A DNA stretch of 64,000 bases, from contig CM060734.1 in the NCBI GenBank assembly GCA_030704615.1, positions 56,436,042 to 56,500,041 of the forward strand. Direction: 5' to 3'. The position numbers were made by a program, and so were the translations under genes. Below, piece after piece: positions 33,801 through 46,754 of the stretch (position 1 is the stretch's first letter; every line of letters begins with the position of its first letter). The notes beneath the pieces were generated by a model. That model did not search any database. It had not been told where the DNA came from and worked only from the letters and a program-made list of their open reading frames with translations. Source of the stretch: Takakia lepidozioides (lineage: Eukaryota > Streptophyta > Takakiopsida > Takakiales > Takakiaceae).

Positions 33801-36800
33801 AACCTACAAGCAGACAGGAATCAAAAAACAAAAGCAATCAAGTCTCCACATCTTTACCCAATAACACCACTGAATAACTCAAGAACACTTCAAGGATTTA
33901 TAATTGGTACATCAAAATACAATCGAGATAGGCTCTCCAGCAACTACCTAGCATAAACATCTCATTCTATTGACAAGCTGGAGTCCATTGCTCATAGAGA
34001 GGTAGGGGCAACAATCACCTGGAAAACTGACAAAAGGAACCACAGAAAATAAGAATTACGTGATCACCTGCGCTATTGAGGTGAAGCACTCAAGAAGCGG
34101 AAACAAGTCTTTATCTGAGTCGGGCAATTGCTGCCACTTTGCAATTAATGGTGGCATCAAAATTTCCAAATATTTCCCCTGCAATTTGACACCAACATAT
34201 ATTTGACCAAACATGGTTAAGTAGAATGTAATATAGGGGTGGACAGGAGCTGTTAACATCCATATGGTGAAATCCCTATAGAACAGGACAGATGTTGCAA
34301 TCTCGCCCTTCTACGGGGGAACATAACACAATACATCACTAAGCACTAATCATGATGTAAATTACCGGGTCCCATAGGGATTTCATACTGAAGTAAACAG
34401 AACACAGGCACCTCACTAAAAAGGTAAGTCTGCTGCTAAATTCTAGGCAGAAGCACTGTCACAAACGTACGCCCAACACTAAAGAAGTCAATGCTGTGCA
34501 GATGTGCCAGGAGCAGCTTCATAAAAATGTTCACTACTCTTCCTCAGAAATTGACAAGTAGGGTTCACAGTGAAAACACAAGAATTATACAGTAACTCGT
34601 CAAACAGGCACAAGATTCGAGTTGGGCATACATCGTTGAGCTCATTGCCGACAGCATCTGCAAGTGTGCCGATGGCATCATACAGAATGCGCAAGTTACG
34701 TCGCTGCAAAAACATCCAATTCCACTCAGGAAGTTACACCTGACTCACTATAGCTACCACGTCCATGGCCAGACAATACATAGCATATCGCACATATACT
34801 TCTCCACTGACAAACAACAACTGAAAGCTGTATGCAATTGGGAAGATTGCAGTTAAGTCTAATGACATACTTACAGAGATGCGCAGTTTGAAAAACAAGA
34901 CCAGACAAATGTTAAAAACAGTGCAGGTATTAATTACAATCTTATCCCTCTAGGAGAAGTCAGATTGAACAATCCAGCAGCCAAAAGTCACTCAGTTAGA
35001 GAAATTCGGACATGCTTACCATACGTCAGATTGGAAATTTGCAGGCTGCAGTGAAGCTGCCAAAGATGGAGAAAAATTAGGTACCTGATACTTTCCGAAA
35101 GCATACATAAGATGCTGCAAAATAGGCTCCAGCCGTGGTGCCAGCTCCTCTGCAGCCTCCTGTTCTTCCAGCCCATAAAACCGAAACCAAACGCCATGTT
35201 ATGACAATCTCGCCTGTACTCCTCAGAGCAGAGATGACAACAACATTATACATGGCTTCTTAGCAATGGAGCAGGACGAGGCAGGTCACCTCTTCAAGAG
35301 TGGCAAATGCAGAGCAGGCAGCCTCCTGCACACGCTTGTTGCTGTCCAGAATACGCCGCAGAAGTCCTGTGAGCACCGTGTCAAACTGCACCTGTCCCTC
35401 AGCTGCCTGCGCCACGGCCTACAACCCATCCCCGAATCCACCATTACGCCTGACCATGTGGTTGAGCATACCAACCAAGGCAAAGATCTAGGCAGAGAAT
35501 AGCACACCTGAACAATCCACTTGCTGTAGCGTGACAAAGTCCAGCAGGTGATACTTCGCACCAATGGACGTTTATCCTCCAAAAGGGGAACAAGGAAGGC
35601 TACAATCTGCATCACCAGCTTTCCTCTTGTCAACTGATCCATCATATATGAACTGACTAAGCAACAAACCCCATGCTGCTCACTCGACACATCTAAGAAT
35701 ACCTTCAAAGCCATGCAGAAATCTTCACTCTGCCTTACAACCAGTAAGCAGAGGTCTGGATACTCTAGTGTTCTGCTAAGCGCAGAAGATAAGAAGGACA
35801 AATGTGAGATGTACCGCAACTCTGTAAGCATTTCAGAGTCCTGTATTCTCATTGCCAAATTCGATACAATCCTCCACAATTGGAGGTATTGGACCAGATG
35901 GGGGTGCATAGAGAGAAAAGATGTCGTAAGCGAGGTACCTGTGATAGATGGGGAAGAAGGCCAGAGATACACCCCTCGGCAACTGCGCCTAATGCCAATA
36001 CTGCTGCCTCGCGTTCCTTCCATGCTGAATCTCCACTGCTTGACAACCTCACCTGCTCCAAGTACTCACATCAACAAGAAGCTCTACATCTCACAGTGTG
36101 CAAAAATTACTGTCATAACAGACCAAGTGGTACAATCCATGAGAAGCTGCAGAACGAACCAGTCAGAAAAAGTTTCCGACTATGAAGACTTGGAGAGAAA
36201 AGCTAGTTGCCTTCTAATTAGCCTACTTCCAATCCATTTTTTAAGATGGTTGGGAACTCCCGTACAAGCATCGTCCTTTAAGCCGATCGGAGCAGGAGAA
36301 CTCCAGAGGAGTAAGAAAAGAAAGTTCTCATGTCCACAGGAGGCCAAGAGCACCCATGGGTGAGTGGGAGGGAGAGAGGCTTTTCCCAGCTTTGCTGAGG
36401 TGCTAATTGAAGATAGGAATGATCTATGTGTCCCCTTTTTCCTCTTGTAGGGCGTAACAATCAACCACAAGAGAGACACTGATTATGTTCAACTGTTAGA
36501 CATGGCTGCCAGGATAAAACGACATTGCAGAAGTGAATGTCTTGTGCATTGGGTTTTGCTTTCACATTTAGGAGATATGCCAAATGTGTAGACACCCCAC
36601 CATCAATGTGTAGCCCAAATAGGTGGCTGAGACAAAGCTGTCAGTATGCACTTCATTTTTTCACCTGGTTGTAACAGGATTCTAAACAGAACTGCAGCCA
36701 TGGGCAATTGCATTGCTGGATTGCCAAAACTGATGGTCTAGACTGTGTGTGTCCCCTTTCTCACAGAGAGAATGGCTATCCTTGCAAGTAAACACATGGA

Positions 36801-39800
36801 AAGTGGCGACTACCTGGACGAGGGGCATGAGAACAGGGAGGATCTCATCACCGAAAACAGTTGACAATATGTCCAATCCCGCAGCACTGCACTTTCGTAG
36901 ATTCCAAGAATTTATTATATCATCGTCTTCCTGTATCACCAAACAGATTCTGTCAAAACCAACCTCCAACAACCAATGGCCTCTTTTCATCTCTCTTCCA
37001 GCTTTCCCAACTTTTTAAACCATTTTCCTTACATTCCCTAGCCTTGCAAATTCCACTAGGTTTGAATACACTGCAATCACCTGTGTGGCCTACATAACAA
37101 CCAAGGCTCTCTTTAACGTCAGTTACGCACCTCATCATCTTCAGCACCATCAGCACCATGGACTCGCGATTGATGAAACCTAGGCTTTATATCCTGCACA
37201 ATCCACCATCCATGTCAGCCAAACCCCATCCAACACACCATGATTCCGCCTGTTACTTGGTCACTCCATTTGGTAACAGTAAGATCAGAAACAGCAGGAA
37301 TGTCAATGTAGTACACACAGCCTACTCAGAACATCAGGATAGCCAAGGCCAGGTTGGTGACTGAACACACTTTTTAGGTGCATCAATATGAGCGACACAC
37401 AACCTAAAGGATGGACACTTGCAACAGTACCTGTTCCCTGTCTGGTGCATTATCATCATCCTGCAGAGACGGCAAAGAAACAGGCAACCACATCAGATTC
37501 GATACCATATCAAAGTAAAGAGTACTGCCAACAAGTGAGCCTATCAAGATTATACCATATTGGTACAATCACTTACATCAGCATCAAGGAGAGCTTCATC
37601 GTCATCTGCATAAGCCATGTTGGCCAACAGCACCTGCACACATTTTCACATGTTTGTGTGTCAGCCACAACAGCAGGAGTCACCACTGCACCAGTACCCC
37701 GCATGCAAACCTTGCAACATGTCAATGGCCACATGCAATCTACTACCTACCTGCTTACCCACCAAAACAGTAACTTGGGAACGTCACATAAGTGGGATAG
37801 ATGCTGAGAGTAAGTTGCCCCATAGGCTGCTGCCTATGGAGATAACCTTACAGACTGGAACGCCCCACGCAAACTTTAAGAGAATTTGGGTACGTAAGTC
37901 TAAGAAAGAGGAGTGGCAGTCACAAGAGCAACCTGCAGAGTAGGAGAGAACATAGCCTATAACAGCATGACAGGGAAGGAAACCAACTCAAAAAATTGAA
38001 TAGAGAACTTACACTAATAAGACGGGGTAAGTACTCCCGCAACATTTCAGGTGGAAGGTGCGCTTCACAAAATGTAGACCTACAAAACATACACTAATCC
38101 TAAGCATAAGCAGGTTGAGCCAGCCAGATACTGACTTTTTACCATTTATCTTTATCACTATCTGTGACTGGCAAACAACTGCCCTGCTCAAGGTGCAGAT
38201 GGAGCACAGATTGTGATGCATACTTATCATTCAAATTGGCTAGAAGAATGGGCAGCCCCAGTCTCAGGTCAGAACAGTGTTTGTTGCTCCGAGCAGCATG
38301 AACTGGCTTACATTGAGGGATAGAGGATAGAACCTACATTCAGTGAATGAGTCCAGTGACCATAAAGGATGTGGAGAATGACAACACAAGCAAATCACTT
38401 GTGAGAACTAAATCAAATTGCTTTAATCAATTACTAGTTCCACTTTTCCACCACACCAAGCTTACCAGAATTCGCAGGACTCCAGTGCCACATCCTCATC
38501 AGCATCATGATTGGCTTGCAGCATATACTCTATCACATTCCTCATGTGTGGCTGCACCCACCCTCCACCAGTCCTCATTTGCATTGGCTGGCCTTACTAG
38601 AGTGCATCTCAATGAAGATAAACCCAGGCCTGCCCTCGTCACACAGGTCCTCTACTTCAGTCTATAGGTGGAGCGTAGTTCATATCAGGGGACCATGCAG
38701 GAGCTCAAACCCTGTCTAGAGGCAAATGTCCAACTTCATCGAGAACACATCTCACAAAGAACACTTTCCCAGTGACATTCTCCAATGATAAGGAAGCTCT
38801 GGCAGTGGAGTTCTGTATGGTTTCGTTGTCTTTGATGAATTGTGGTGCCACCTTATGTACGAGTTTATACCTGTAAGAAACTGGGTTGCACTTCTAGAAG
38901 TTGCACCAGCCCAGCACAAACCTGCAAGATTTACCAAAAGCCCACATATGTCATCCAAACGTACCCCCATTGGAACTGCCTTCTAATATCTTACTCTATT
39001 GGAGAGAAGAATCACAAAATCTCATGTCACAGTATACTTCTTCTGACTTTATTGCAGAAGTCACAATGTGCTGACTACATGTATGCTAACTTGCAGTGGG
39101 GCTGGTCTACGAAGTGATCGTATCCAGATTAGTTAGCAAAAGCATCTTAACTAGGCTGTGGCAACACAGATAATCCTTGCAGTGCCAGATAATCCGTAAA
39201 AGAATATAGCCTCAGAATAGGACACTTACAAGTTTCCGCACTTCTGCTGCGGAGTCATTAGCCAGGGAAAAAAGGCCTTGGAGATAGCTCTCCATGTTCA
39301 CAAATAGTGCCTGATTTGACACATCAGCACATGCAAAGATTAGATGATACAAAGGCTCCAAAGTTAACTCCACCTAAATATAATGAAACAAAGCCCAGCA
39401 CCACTCATCATGAAAGGATTGAGAGCTTACAGTAGGGAGGAAGACAATGAACTGGTTAAGAGAACCCAACGCCAGTCTCCGCAGTGCAGCATGTGGCGAA
39501 GCAAAAAACTGCAAAGCAACACACACCTTAAAACAGGAACAAAAAAGAGGAAAGCAGCACAGACTACCACCTAATTCTCATCGATTGTGTTGAGGCCTGT
39601 TAGATTACAATGTGAACATCCCGACCAAGTAGTAAATATATTAGGAAATGGATAACAACTCCAACCTCACCTGGAGCAGCCTAGGGATAAAAGCATTGAT
39701 AGGCCGCTCTGTCAACCCTGGCACATCTGTATCCAGTTCTTCAGGCATATCCTCACATATCTGTCACACCATCAACCCCAAAACCTACACTTACTCACCA

Positions 39801-41815
39801 CCAATAAAACCACAGTTCCACAGCAACAAATATGAGATAACAGCAAGCTTGTCTTCCTCCTTCACTACTGCACGCAGAAGTAATGTGGGGTTAAACAGTA
39901 AACAGCCAAAGTACTCGTCAATAATGCCCTAATCAAAGATTTACATGACCAGTTGACAAGCAGAGTGGCCAGAGGTGCACTACTCCATTATGCCTAGTCC
40001 CCAGTTCCAAGATACCCCAAACTGATATGAGATTCTTCAAGTGAACGGCCGAGTAGATAAGCTGTAACATGAAAAGGTCTTATTTCTGAGACATGTCGAA
40101 ACTGTGCAATCTCACTGCATTGATTGGTAGAAAGGTATCATGCCATCGCAAGCCTAGCTTTCGTGCCAAAGTAACTCATCTCACTTTCAGGTGGATCTCT
40201 GACCCAATAAAGGCCACCAGCCTCTCAGCTTCTTTATAACAACAACATATAGGGGAGAGTAACAGTAGAGAAATTCTTGTGGACATCAATCGCCATAGGC
40301 ATCAGGTCAGGATGCAGAGCAGAACTAGGGCAACTCCATATACAAGAGTCATACTTCATTTAAATCCTGACCTGCGAAATTGATTGCTAAAGTGCATGTA
40401 CCCCAAATCAAATAATGTTGTGGCAATATAACATATCTATCATGCTTGAGACAACACAGCCATGTGCCAGAGGCCATGAGATCTTGTACTTCAGAGCTCA
40501 CAAGTCTACATAGTCAGAGAGTTACGAAAAATGACACAATGTAGTGGAAATTGTAACCTTAGAAAGGGCATCCAGAGCACCCTCCATGTGGTTGAAGTCA
40601 TTGCTGTCCAAGCATTGCACCAAAACTTGGAAGATTTCCGGCCAGCCCTGTACATGGCCTTGCTGCACTACAACACTGACAACGGTCCCCACAGTGGCCC
40701 GGATGTGCCTATCTGAGGCCCCCAGACAGGGAAGCAGCTCTGCCTTTAAGTACTGTTGGTATGCAGGTGCAATTGAGTGATAGTTAGTCTTCAAGTTATT
40801 CTTCAAAAGCAAACCTGCAGCTTGTCGCACTTCCACAGACTGTCCCTGCACACAAAAAACCTTGTCATTTGGGTGTGTGCACGTATTGCACAAACTTTTG
40901 GACCAAACAGATAATACTATAGAAACGGGTAGCAGAAATTTGGTAAGATTCTACTGAGCAGGTCGAGGAAGAGAAAGGAAAAATGGAGGATAGAACAAGA
41001 AGATCTATAGCGAAAGCACCGACCTTGAAAGAGGAGTTAGAATAAAATCTGCCACACCACAGAAGTTCCTGACAGAGCAGGGAAAGGGAGAATCGACCAA
41101 GATGAACAGGGAACTGCCAGAATTTTGGTAGTGTGATGGCGGTAACCCTGGAGTCCTAGCACCCAGGAACCTCCATCTACCTCATCAGAATTAGACAGTC
41201 CAAGGAAAGAGATAAGGGAGACCTCTATCACCACCTAATATCTGTGGAAGGCTTAGTGTCATTGAATTCTTTTGGAAGGAGCCAGAAAGTGACAACACTT
41301 TTGCTCCCCTGGTTCTTTCTGAATCATAGAGCTTTTAATCTCAATTTCATTTCGTTTACTCAGATTCTGGTATAGTAGCAATGATATTTGCGAAAATGTT
41401 TCTGCACTAGGGATTTTCCCTTTCGAGCACATCCATTAATGCCATAACACCAGATTTACGAGCCAACAACAAGGTAATGAGTTAAACCACCAGGGAAGAC
41501 TCTTCCTATTACCGGCGGCAGCTACCTCTCCAGCCATGAATGACGATGAAGAAGGGCACTCATTCACAGTGATGATTAGATGGATTATCAAAAAACACCA
41601 ACAGCTATGACAATTTAGCGATAAAATGTCAGAGTAAAAACCTCAGCCCGGCAGAGAATAAACGCTAGATAGTTGTTGAAGTCCGGGAATTGAGAACAGC
41701 GTTGCAGCTGCTGCCAGATGCGACTCTGATCCACATTCGGCACTCGATACTCCTCCAACAGCCCGCATATCTCTTTCACCCCCTCCTCCTGCGCCTGCCA
41801 TACCTGTGTTGCCAT
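27834..41815 (-). CDS. TRN1: Transportin-1 (importin beta-2 / karyopherin beta-2), 29 exons
   Basis: HEAT-repeat nuclear import receptor for PY-NLS cargoes such as RNA-binding proteins; releases cargo on Ran-GTP. Exons (high to low): 41815-41642, 40845-40558, 39760-39671, 39508-39431, 39310-39230, 38921-38871, 38551-38466, 38079-38013, 37633-37577, 37460-37431, 37193-37131, 36930-36814, 36052-35939, 35606-35508, 35418-35290, 35159-35085, 34703-34632, 34178-34068, 33688-33605, 32431-32324, 32022-31921, 31802-31740, 31616-31554, 31392-31321, 31164-31040, 30673-30622, 28397-28329, 28125-28066, 27923-27834. Every junction keeps frame and the total is 889 residues, close to Arabidopsis TRN1 (about 890). 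Start [12 protein letters not shown]; stop TGA at 27834-27836. Conserved landmarks: [35 protein letters not shown], the acidic loop [11 protein letters not shown] (about residue 314-324), [32 protein letters not shown] and [12 protein letters not shown]. Intron 26 carries a LINE. No stops or frameshifts in exons; appears functional. Confidence 0.96.
28480..30300 (-). mobile_element. 5'-truncated LINE in transportin intron 26
   Basis: Minus-strand frame from about 30300 encodes a reverse transcriptase: [43 protein letters not shown] (motif A), [14 protein letters not shown], and the catalytic YADD (about residue 168 of the 387-codon open part). A single in-frame TGA at 29095-29097 separates it from a C-terminal part (28555-29094) with the CPAC...EEHFFFYCP Cys/His knuckle. 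The 3' end passes into a TTTCATTCAT microsatellite at about 28440-28475. No endonuclease domain is present, so the 5' end is lost, as is common after target-primed insertion. It has the same orientation as the host gene and lies between exons 26 and 27, so it does not interrupt coding. Confidence 0.88.
32545..33335 (+). pseudogene. LINE 3' relic in a transportin intron, antisense to the gene
   Basis: A plus-strand frame around 32930-33030 reads [17 protein letters not shown], a LINE Cys/His-knuckle remnant similar to that at 58404-58607. Upstream, a segment near 32600-32700 ([20 protein letters not shown]) probably belongs to the same polyprotein. Reverse-complement copies of the GTACTCATAAGACG repeat occur near 32560 and 33260. 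Stops and frame changes are frequent. Confidence 0.5.
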
Positions 41816-42310
41816 CCTTCCCCTCTCAATCTCCGCTTCTCCACTGTCACGCCCTTCAAGCTTCAAAATCTGTGCGCCACAATGCTTGCACCACTGAGTG
41901 CACAACCCTTACTCTCTGCCTGTCCAGCACAGGCCGCCCTCTCTCTCTCACCACGCAACCACATGCAATGCCGCCACGAATTGCAGCCGCAAGCTCCAAC
42001 TACCACCAAATCCAGTCACGTTGTCTTGTCAATTCTTTGGGGCCCTGGCATGCAGAGGGCAAGGACAGACGAGAGAGGGAAACCCAGTCTAGGGTTGCTT
42101 TGCTTCTTATATCCCACGGACGGGGACGGACGACCGTCAACGTCTCAGCCTGACGGCGACGGAACCATGTACGGTGTCCACGTCATGGACTGGATGTATG
42201 GCCATCGCATGTGCTCACTCCTCTAAAGGGCCCCGATTGGCTACAAGCGTCCATTGTGTGCAGATGCCTTATCGTGAGATGCCACGTGTCGGAACTCAAA
42301 TCATTCACGT
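41816..42310 (-). promoter_or_regulatory. 5' leader and probable promoter of transportin-1
   Basis: Runs upstream of the ATG at 41815. The open frame continues upstream to 41905 without another conserved segment, so I take ATG 41815 (MATQ) as the start by family alignment. A G-box-like CCACGTGTC lies near 42281. No TATA box assigned. Confidence 0.4.
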
Positions 42311-42600
42311 TCGATGGTGTCCAAAGCACAAATAAAGAAACAAAAACATCACCTTTGTTTTTGTTTATTTATTTGAAATAATAAAGGAAATGCAGCGGGC
42401 CTCAATTCTAGAGGAGGGGAAAATAGCCCCTTATCCCCCTGTTCTATTTTTTTTTTAAACCCCTTTTTCTATTCTTTTCTTTTCTTTTCTTTTCCATGGG
42501 AACTTGGGAGCACTGCAACACCAAACTTGTTCATGCCCATACAAGAGGAGCGGAAAATTAACCCCTTTCCTTTATGAGATTGATTCAATCCCAGACAAAA

Positions 42601-42750
42601 TAATAATAATAATAATAATAATAATAATCCCAGACCTGAGGGCCACAATCCCAGACTATACCACACCCCACAAGGCAGCAGGATTTGAAAATTGCATCAC
42701 TTGGGTAGCACAAAGTCGATGCGCACTACCAATTGAGCTACCGATTGGTG
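42601..42750 (-). mobile_element. tRNA-derived SINE with ATT-repeat tail
   Basis: On the minus strand TAGCTCAATTGGTAGTGC (42740-42723) fits Pol III box A and TTCAAATCC (near 42689-42681) fits box B. The body ends in an (ATT)n microsatellite at 42601-42628, a usual SINE tail. It does not fold as a proper tRNA to its 3' end, so it is not a tRNA gene. Confidence 0.6.
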
Positions 42751-42769
42751 GTCATTTTCTTTTCTAAAG

Positions 42770-42882
42770 CCATGAGGCAAACAGGAAGACCTTGCAAGAC
42801 AACATAGCATGATTTGAACCCTATATCATTTGGGTGGCAAGAGTGCACTTATTATCCATTTGAGCTGAAGACTAGTGGTACC
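42770..42882 (-). mobile_element. Second tRNA-derived SINE head
   Basis: Minus strand: CAGCTCAAATGGATAATAAG (box A-like, about 42867-42848) and GGGTTCAAATC (box B, 42821-42811). Adjoins the SINE at 42601-42750 in the same orientation; the body is short or truncated. Confidence 0.5.
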
Positions 42883-43297
42883 TTTTTTTTCTTTTTTTCT
42901 TTTTTCTTAACCTTCTTTGAAAACTAAATAATGTTATAAATCAAACATTTTTTTTACTTTTTGTTAAGAAAAAGGGGACAGCTGAGAGGTCCTTGTAAAG
43001 CAATTTATGATTGGATTTGGGTAAAAACCCACATGACTATTACAGACCCCAACTTCAATCCTGACTAGTGTCATTTCTAGGGTGGGCCCTATGGCTTGGG
43101 AATAAGTAAGGTTGGATTGGTTGTCTTTTAGTTATCCTTGTTGGTAATGATTATTTATATGATGGAAGATAGGTGGGTGGTAGTGGAAATTCTTAAAACA
43201 CATAGAGAAGACTTTCGGTTATATCTAGTCTATAATTAGGAGTCACTTCACCTTATGACTGCTACTCTTTTCAAAGATGGGCCATCTAGAAAGAAGC
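42883..43297. other. Non-coding A/T-rich spacer
   Basis: Poly-pyrimidine and T-rich tracts; no gene or named repeat recognised. Confidence 0.35.
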
Positions 43298-44418
43298 TGT
43301 CGTGCGCATACATATCGCTACACAACTACATCGTTGTCCAAAACCACACAACATATGTGCACACAAAACACTAGTCTATCACTAGTCCACCACTAGTGCA
43401 CCACTAGGCTGCCACTAGACAACCACTAGCCACCACTAGTGCAGCCACTAGGCTGCCACTAGCCACTACTAATGCAGCCACTAGTCCAACCACTAGGCTG
43501 CCACTAGTCCATCACAAGAAAGATAAACCCACCGCGATCTACTGTGAAGATCACTAGTGCACCACTAGGTTGCCACTAGCCACCACTAGTGCAGCCACTA
43601 GTCCAACCACTAGGCTGTCACTAGCCACCACTAGTGCAGCCACTAGTCCACCACTAGGCTGCCACTAGCCACCACTAGTCCATCACTAGGCTGCTCCATC
43701 ACAATCGCCCCCCTAGCTGGCGCTTAGGTCCCTCTAAGTCCAGGTAGCCACAAGATGTGATAGTGGTCATAGCCTCACTAGGTCCTCCACCACTGTCCCT
43801 ACTACACTCAAACTCAATAGATCAAGAGGCCGGGTACAAGAGTTGCCCCATCGTTAGTCGATAAGGAAATGAATGATACAAGCATACAAGCTCTCTCAAA
43901 CTCACACACTTGCACATGAAAACATCACTCATATATTAAGTCGAGCCAAGTGCACCCCATGCCATAGGGAATCCACACTCCGGCGCCATAGCTAGACGCG
44001 GTGAGGCTCAACTCGAGAAAGATGAGTCCACCGCGATCTGCCGTGAAAGATAACAACGCCAGGTGCCCAAACATGTATTGGCACATGGATTGACCCTTGG
44101 GTCAATCCCAAATGTCAATATATAAAAGTTAGCTATTTCCTAGCTAACTTCACACCAGTGATAAAATAACTTGACAGTTGTCGTGCGCATACATATCGCT
44201 ACACAAATACATCGTTGTCCAAAACCACACAACATATGTGCACACCAAACACTGGTCTATCACTAGTGCACCACTAGGCTGCCACTAGACAACCACTAGA
44301 CAACCACTAGTCACCACTAGTGCAGCCACTAGTCCACCACTAGGCTGCCACTAGCCACCACTAGGCTGCCACTAGCCACCACTAGTGCAGCCATTAGTCC
44401 AACCACTAGGCTGCTACA
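43298..44418 (-). mobile_element. Small non-autonomous LTR element related to the gypsy element
   Basis: LTR-type repeats lie at 43298-43703 and 44179-44418; both begin TGTCGTGCGCATACATATCG on the plus strand and end in ...CA. Next to the left one is TCGCCCCCCTAGCTGG, the same polypurine-tract complement as in the gypsy element (6472). The following 3' untranslated part and the last codons of its pol frame also match, to about 43858. The interior then jumps directly to leader sequence resembling the 421-base block, including a TATATA stretch near 44120. All protein-coding DNA is deleted. The LTRs contain a CACTAGGCTGC minisatellite of different length. No target duplication found. Confidence 0.65.
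43380..43695. repeat. CACTAG minisatellite in the left LTR of the small element
   Basis: Degenerate units such as CCACTAGGCTGCCACTAG and CACCACTAGTGCAGCCACTA repeat many times here and again, fewer times, at 44265-44410. A 50-base insertion at about 43512-43550 carries ACCGCGATCT, which also occurs in the element's interior near 44030. Confidence 0.7.
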
Positions 44419-46750
44419 GTATTGTGATTGTTCTCTGTCTACTCATTGCTCTGGGTTTGATGGTGTTTTTGGTTTTGTTGTTGCGTTTGGTGATGCAGTG
44501 GCTTGCTTTGTGGCTTTGGGTTCTTCGTCGGTGTCTCCTCGGCTGGCTACTTTGCTTCAAAGTTTTGGTTGTTAGCCTCGTCATTGGCACGCACTTTGTC
44601 CGGCTAGTTCGTTGTTTGGTATTTTTGGCGTTTTTGGGATTTTTTATTTTTTATTTTTTTGTGACCTTTGTGTGGGCTTGAAGTTCTTGTGCCCATTACG
44701 GTTTGTCGGTGGTTGTTCTGTCACTTATAAAAGCCTTCATGTTTTCTGGAGGTTTTATTTTATTTTATTTTTAATAAATCTTCAAACACCTCCTTTCCCT
44801 CTCGTCAAAAATAAAATAACATAATTATATGGATGTAAGAGAGTGGATGGCTTCCTAAGATATACATTCGTTAGACATAATGCAATTGAGCGGTGGGATA
44901 ATCGAAGGTTTATTTGGAGAGAATCAAAATGACTAGATCGAATGTCTTCTCTATGTAATTATGGTTATAAACCCAACCTGTCATCATCGTTGTCTAAAGG
45001 CAAAGATAAGTTCCACGTTTTTAGTGACGTGCTAATCTTGATAATCAATCATGGTAAGAAGTGAATTGTACATATAGTCAATGAAGTGCATGTCAAGCAA
45101 TCCACCATCAACACCAAATTACTTGGACCTCACCATACAATAGTTCCATCATACTAGTATGGTATGGCAAACTGCGCTAGATTACTTCCCAAGATTGTTA
45201 TCAATATTTTTGGGAGTTTGTTTAGCTTTGTTTGAGAGGCTCTAGAGATCTCAAAAGGGCTAGTATATAAACATGTGTAATTATGAGTATCATGACAAAT
45301 TTTGATTGGGCAGGGGCATAGGACGAGTTGCAAACATATGGACTTAGCAACTGTTTGCAATGTCATGGCACTTTCATCTAGTGGTTTGTCCTCGCATGTA
45401 TTACTGAGTGCAAACATTATTCTAATAGATGGTGAGACAAGAGATATTCATCAATACTTATGGTGTCACTTCACTCTAAATGGCTATTGTCTTCCATCTG
45501 GAAAGCAGGGTACACCTTCTAATAGCCATAACCGGGGCAACATGGTTGCCCAACCCTCCTCCAAGAACTCGAAAGTCCTCATGTACCCACACATTAAATA
45601 ACCGGTTGACCCGTTTATCCCCTTACATAGTTGGATTGGTCATAATGGGTGACATCTCATATACACGTATGTGGCTTTCAACTCACAATTACTTATAAGG
45701 CGGCCTTGTGTCCTAACCAATAGGCCATCTATTGGATGTTTTGTGACCAGGCAATAATTGACGAAATAATAATTTGAGATTATCACCAAAGGAAAGCAAG
45801 GTTCTGGTGTAATACGTACGGCCACAAACACTGATCACAAGAGTGCATTGCGGCATGTCATTAATTTTAACCTATTCAATATTTCAAATTTTAAAAGAAA
45901 ATCACTGATGTCATTTTTTTATTGGCTTGACATCCCTTAAAAAAAGACTAAACATCTATGTCAAAAAGATGTAAATCCATCTTTCGGCTTCCCTAGATAA
46001 AACAAAACATATGTTTAGTGAAGCCTTTATCACATTCTCTTAATTGATTGTATCATATTATTAGTAATTATTAATCAATAAATATCTGTAACAATATATC
46101 TCATCAACTAAGATGAGCCATTGCGCGACAAACTATTTGTTAGATAAATGATATGTTGGATTTTATATTTTGCTTAAAATAGTTATGTTGAATTTATTTA
46201 TAGAACCAAAAAAAGTTGAAAGAAGACTCCTCGTGAAAGAATCATAAATCATTTTGTCTCTTCATCCCAAAGAACTATTGCTTTACATTGGACGATGGAT
46301 GGACGTTATTGCCTACGTTGGTGGACACTTTGAATCCTAGATTACCGTAGAGGTCGCTATATTCTGGTTTTAAATAATTCATTTAAGGAGAGAATGAATT
46401 TTTTGAAATTTTGCCCTGGGACTAGACGAAAGAGGGGAATAAAAAAATGAACTTTGGAAAAAGAAGGTGACAACTGCCGAATGCAAGCAGTAGTGAATGC
46501 TGAAACGTCAAGTTTGAGACTTACTAAAAATGTGTATCACTAACTAAAAATGGTTACAAAATGTGAAAAATACCGTTTCGAGAGATCTATACTCAGCTCT
46601 TGAATTACTAAGAAACCCTTTAGGAATAAAAAATCCAAGATCTGCAACCCTTCAATTTCTTGATTCGTAAGTTCAAGCTAGCACTTCAGGCTACAACGTT
46701 CGATTCGAATGGGCCCCTGTACTTCTGCTGCAGCTTATTTGATATGTGTA
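44419..46750. other. Non-coding A/T-rich region
   Basis: A hydrophobic open frame at 44385-44681 is T-rich low-complexity translation without a start in context. No domain on either strand; scattered short frames only. Confidence 0.4.
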
Positions 46751-46754
46751 GATA

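Noticed and set aside
35713-36363. 216-codon plus-strand frame
   Set aside because: It runs across transportin exon 13 and introns in antisense; no domain.
41690-42226. 178-codon plus-strand frame
   Set aside because: It is antisense to transportin exon 1 and its leader; no domain.
44385-44681. Hydrophobic 98-codon frame as a membrane protein
   Set aside because: T-rich low-complexity DNA, begins inside an LTR minisatellite, no conserved motif.
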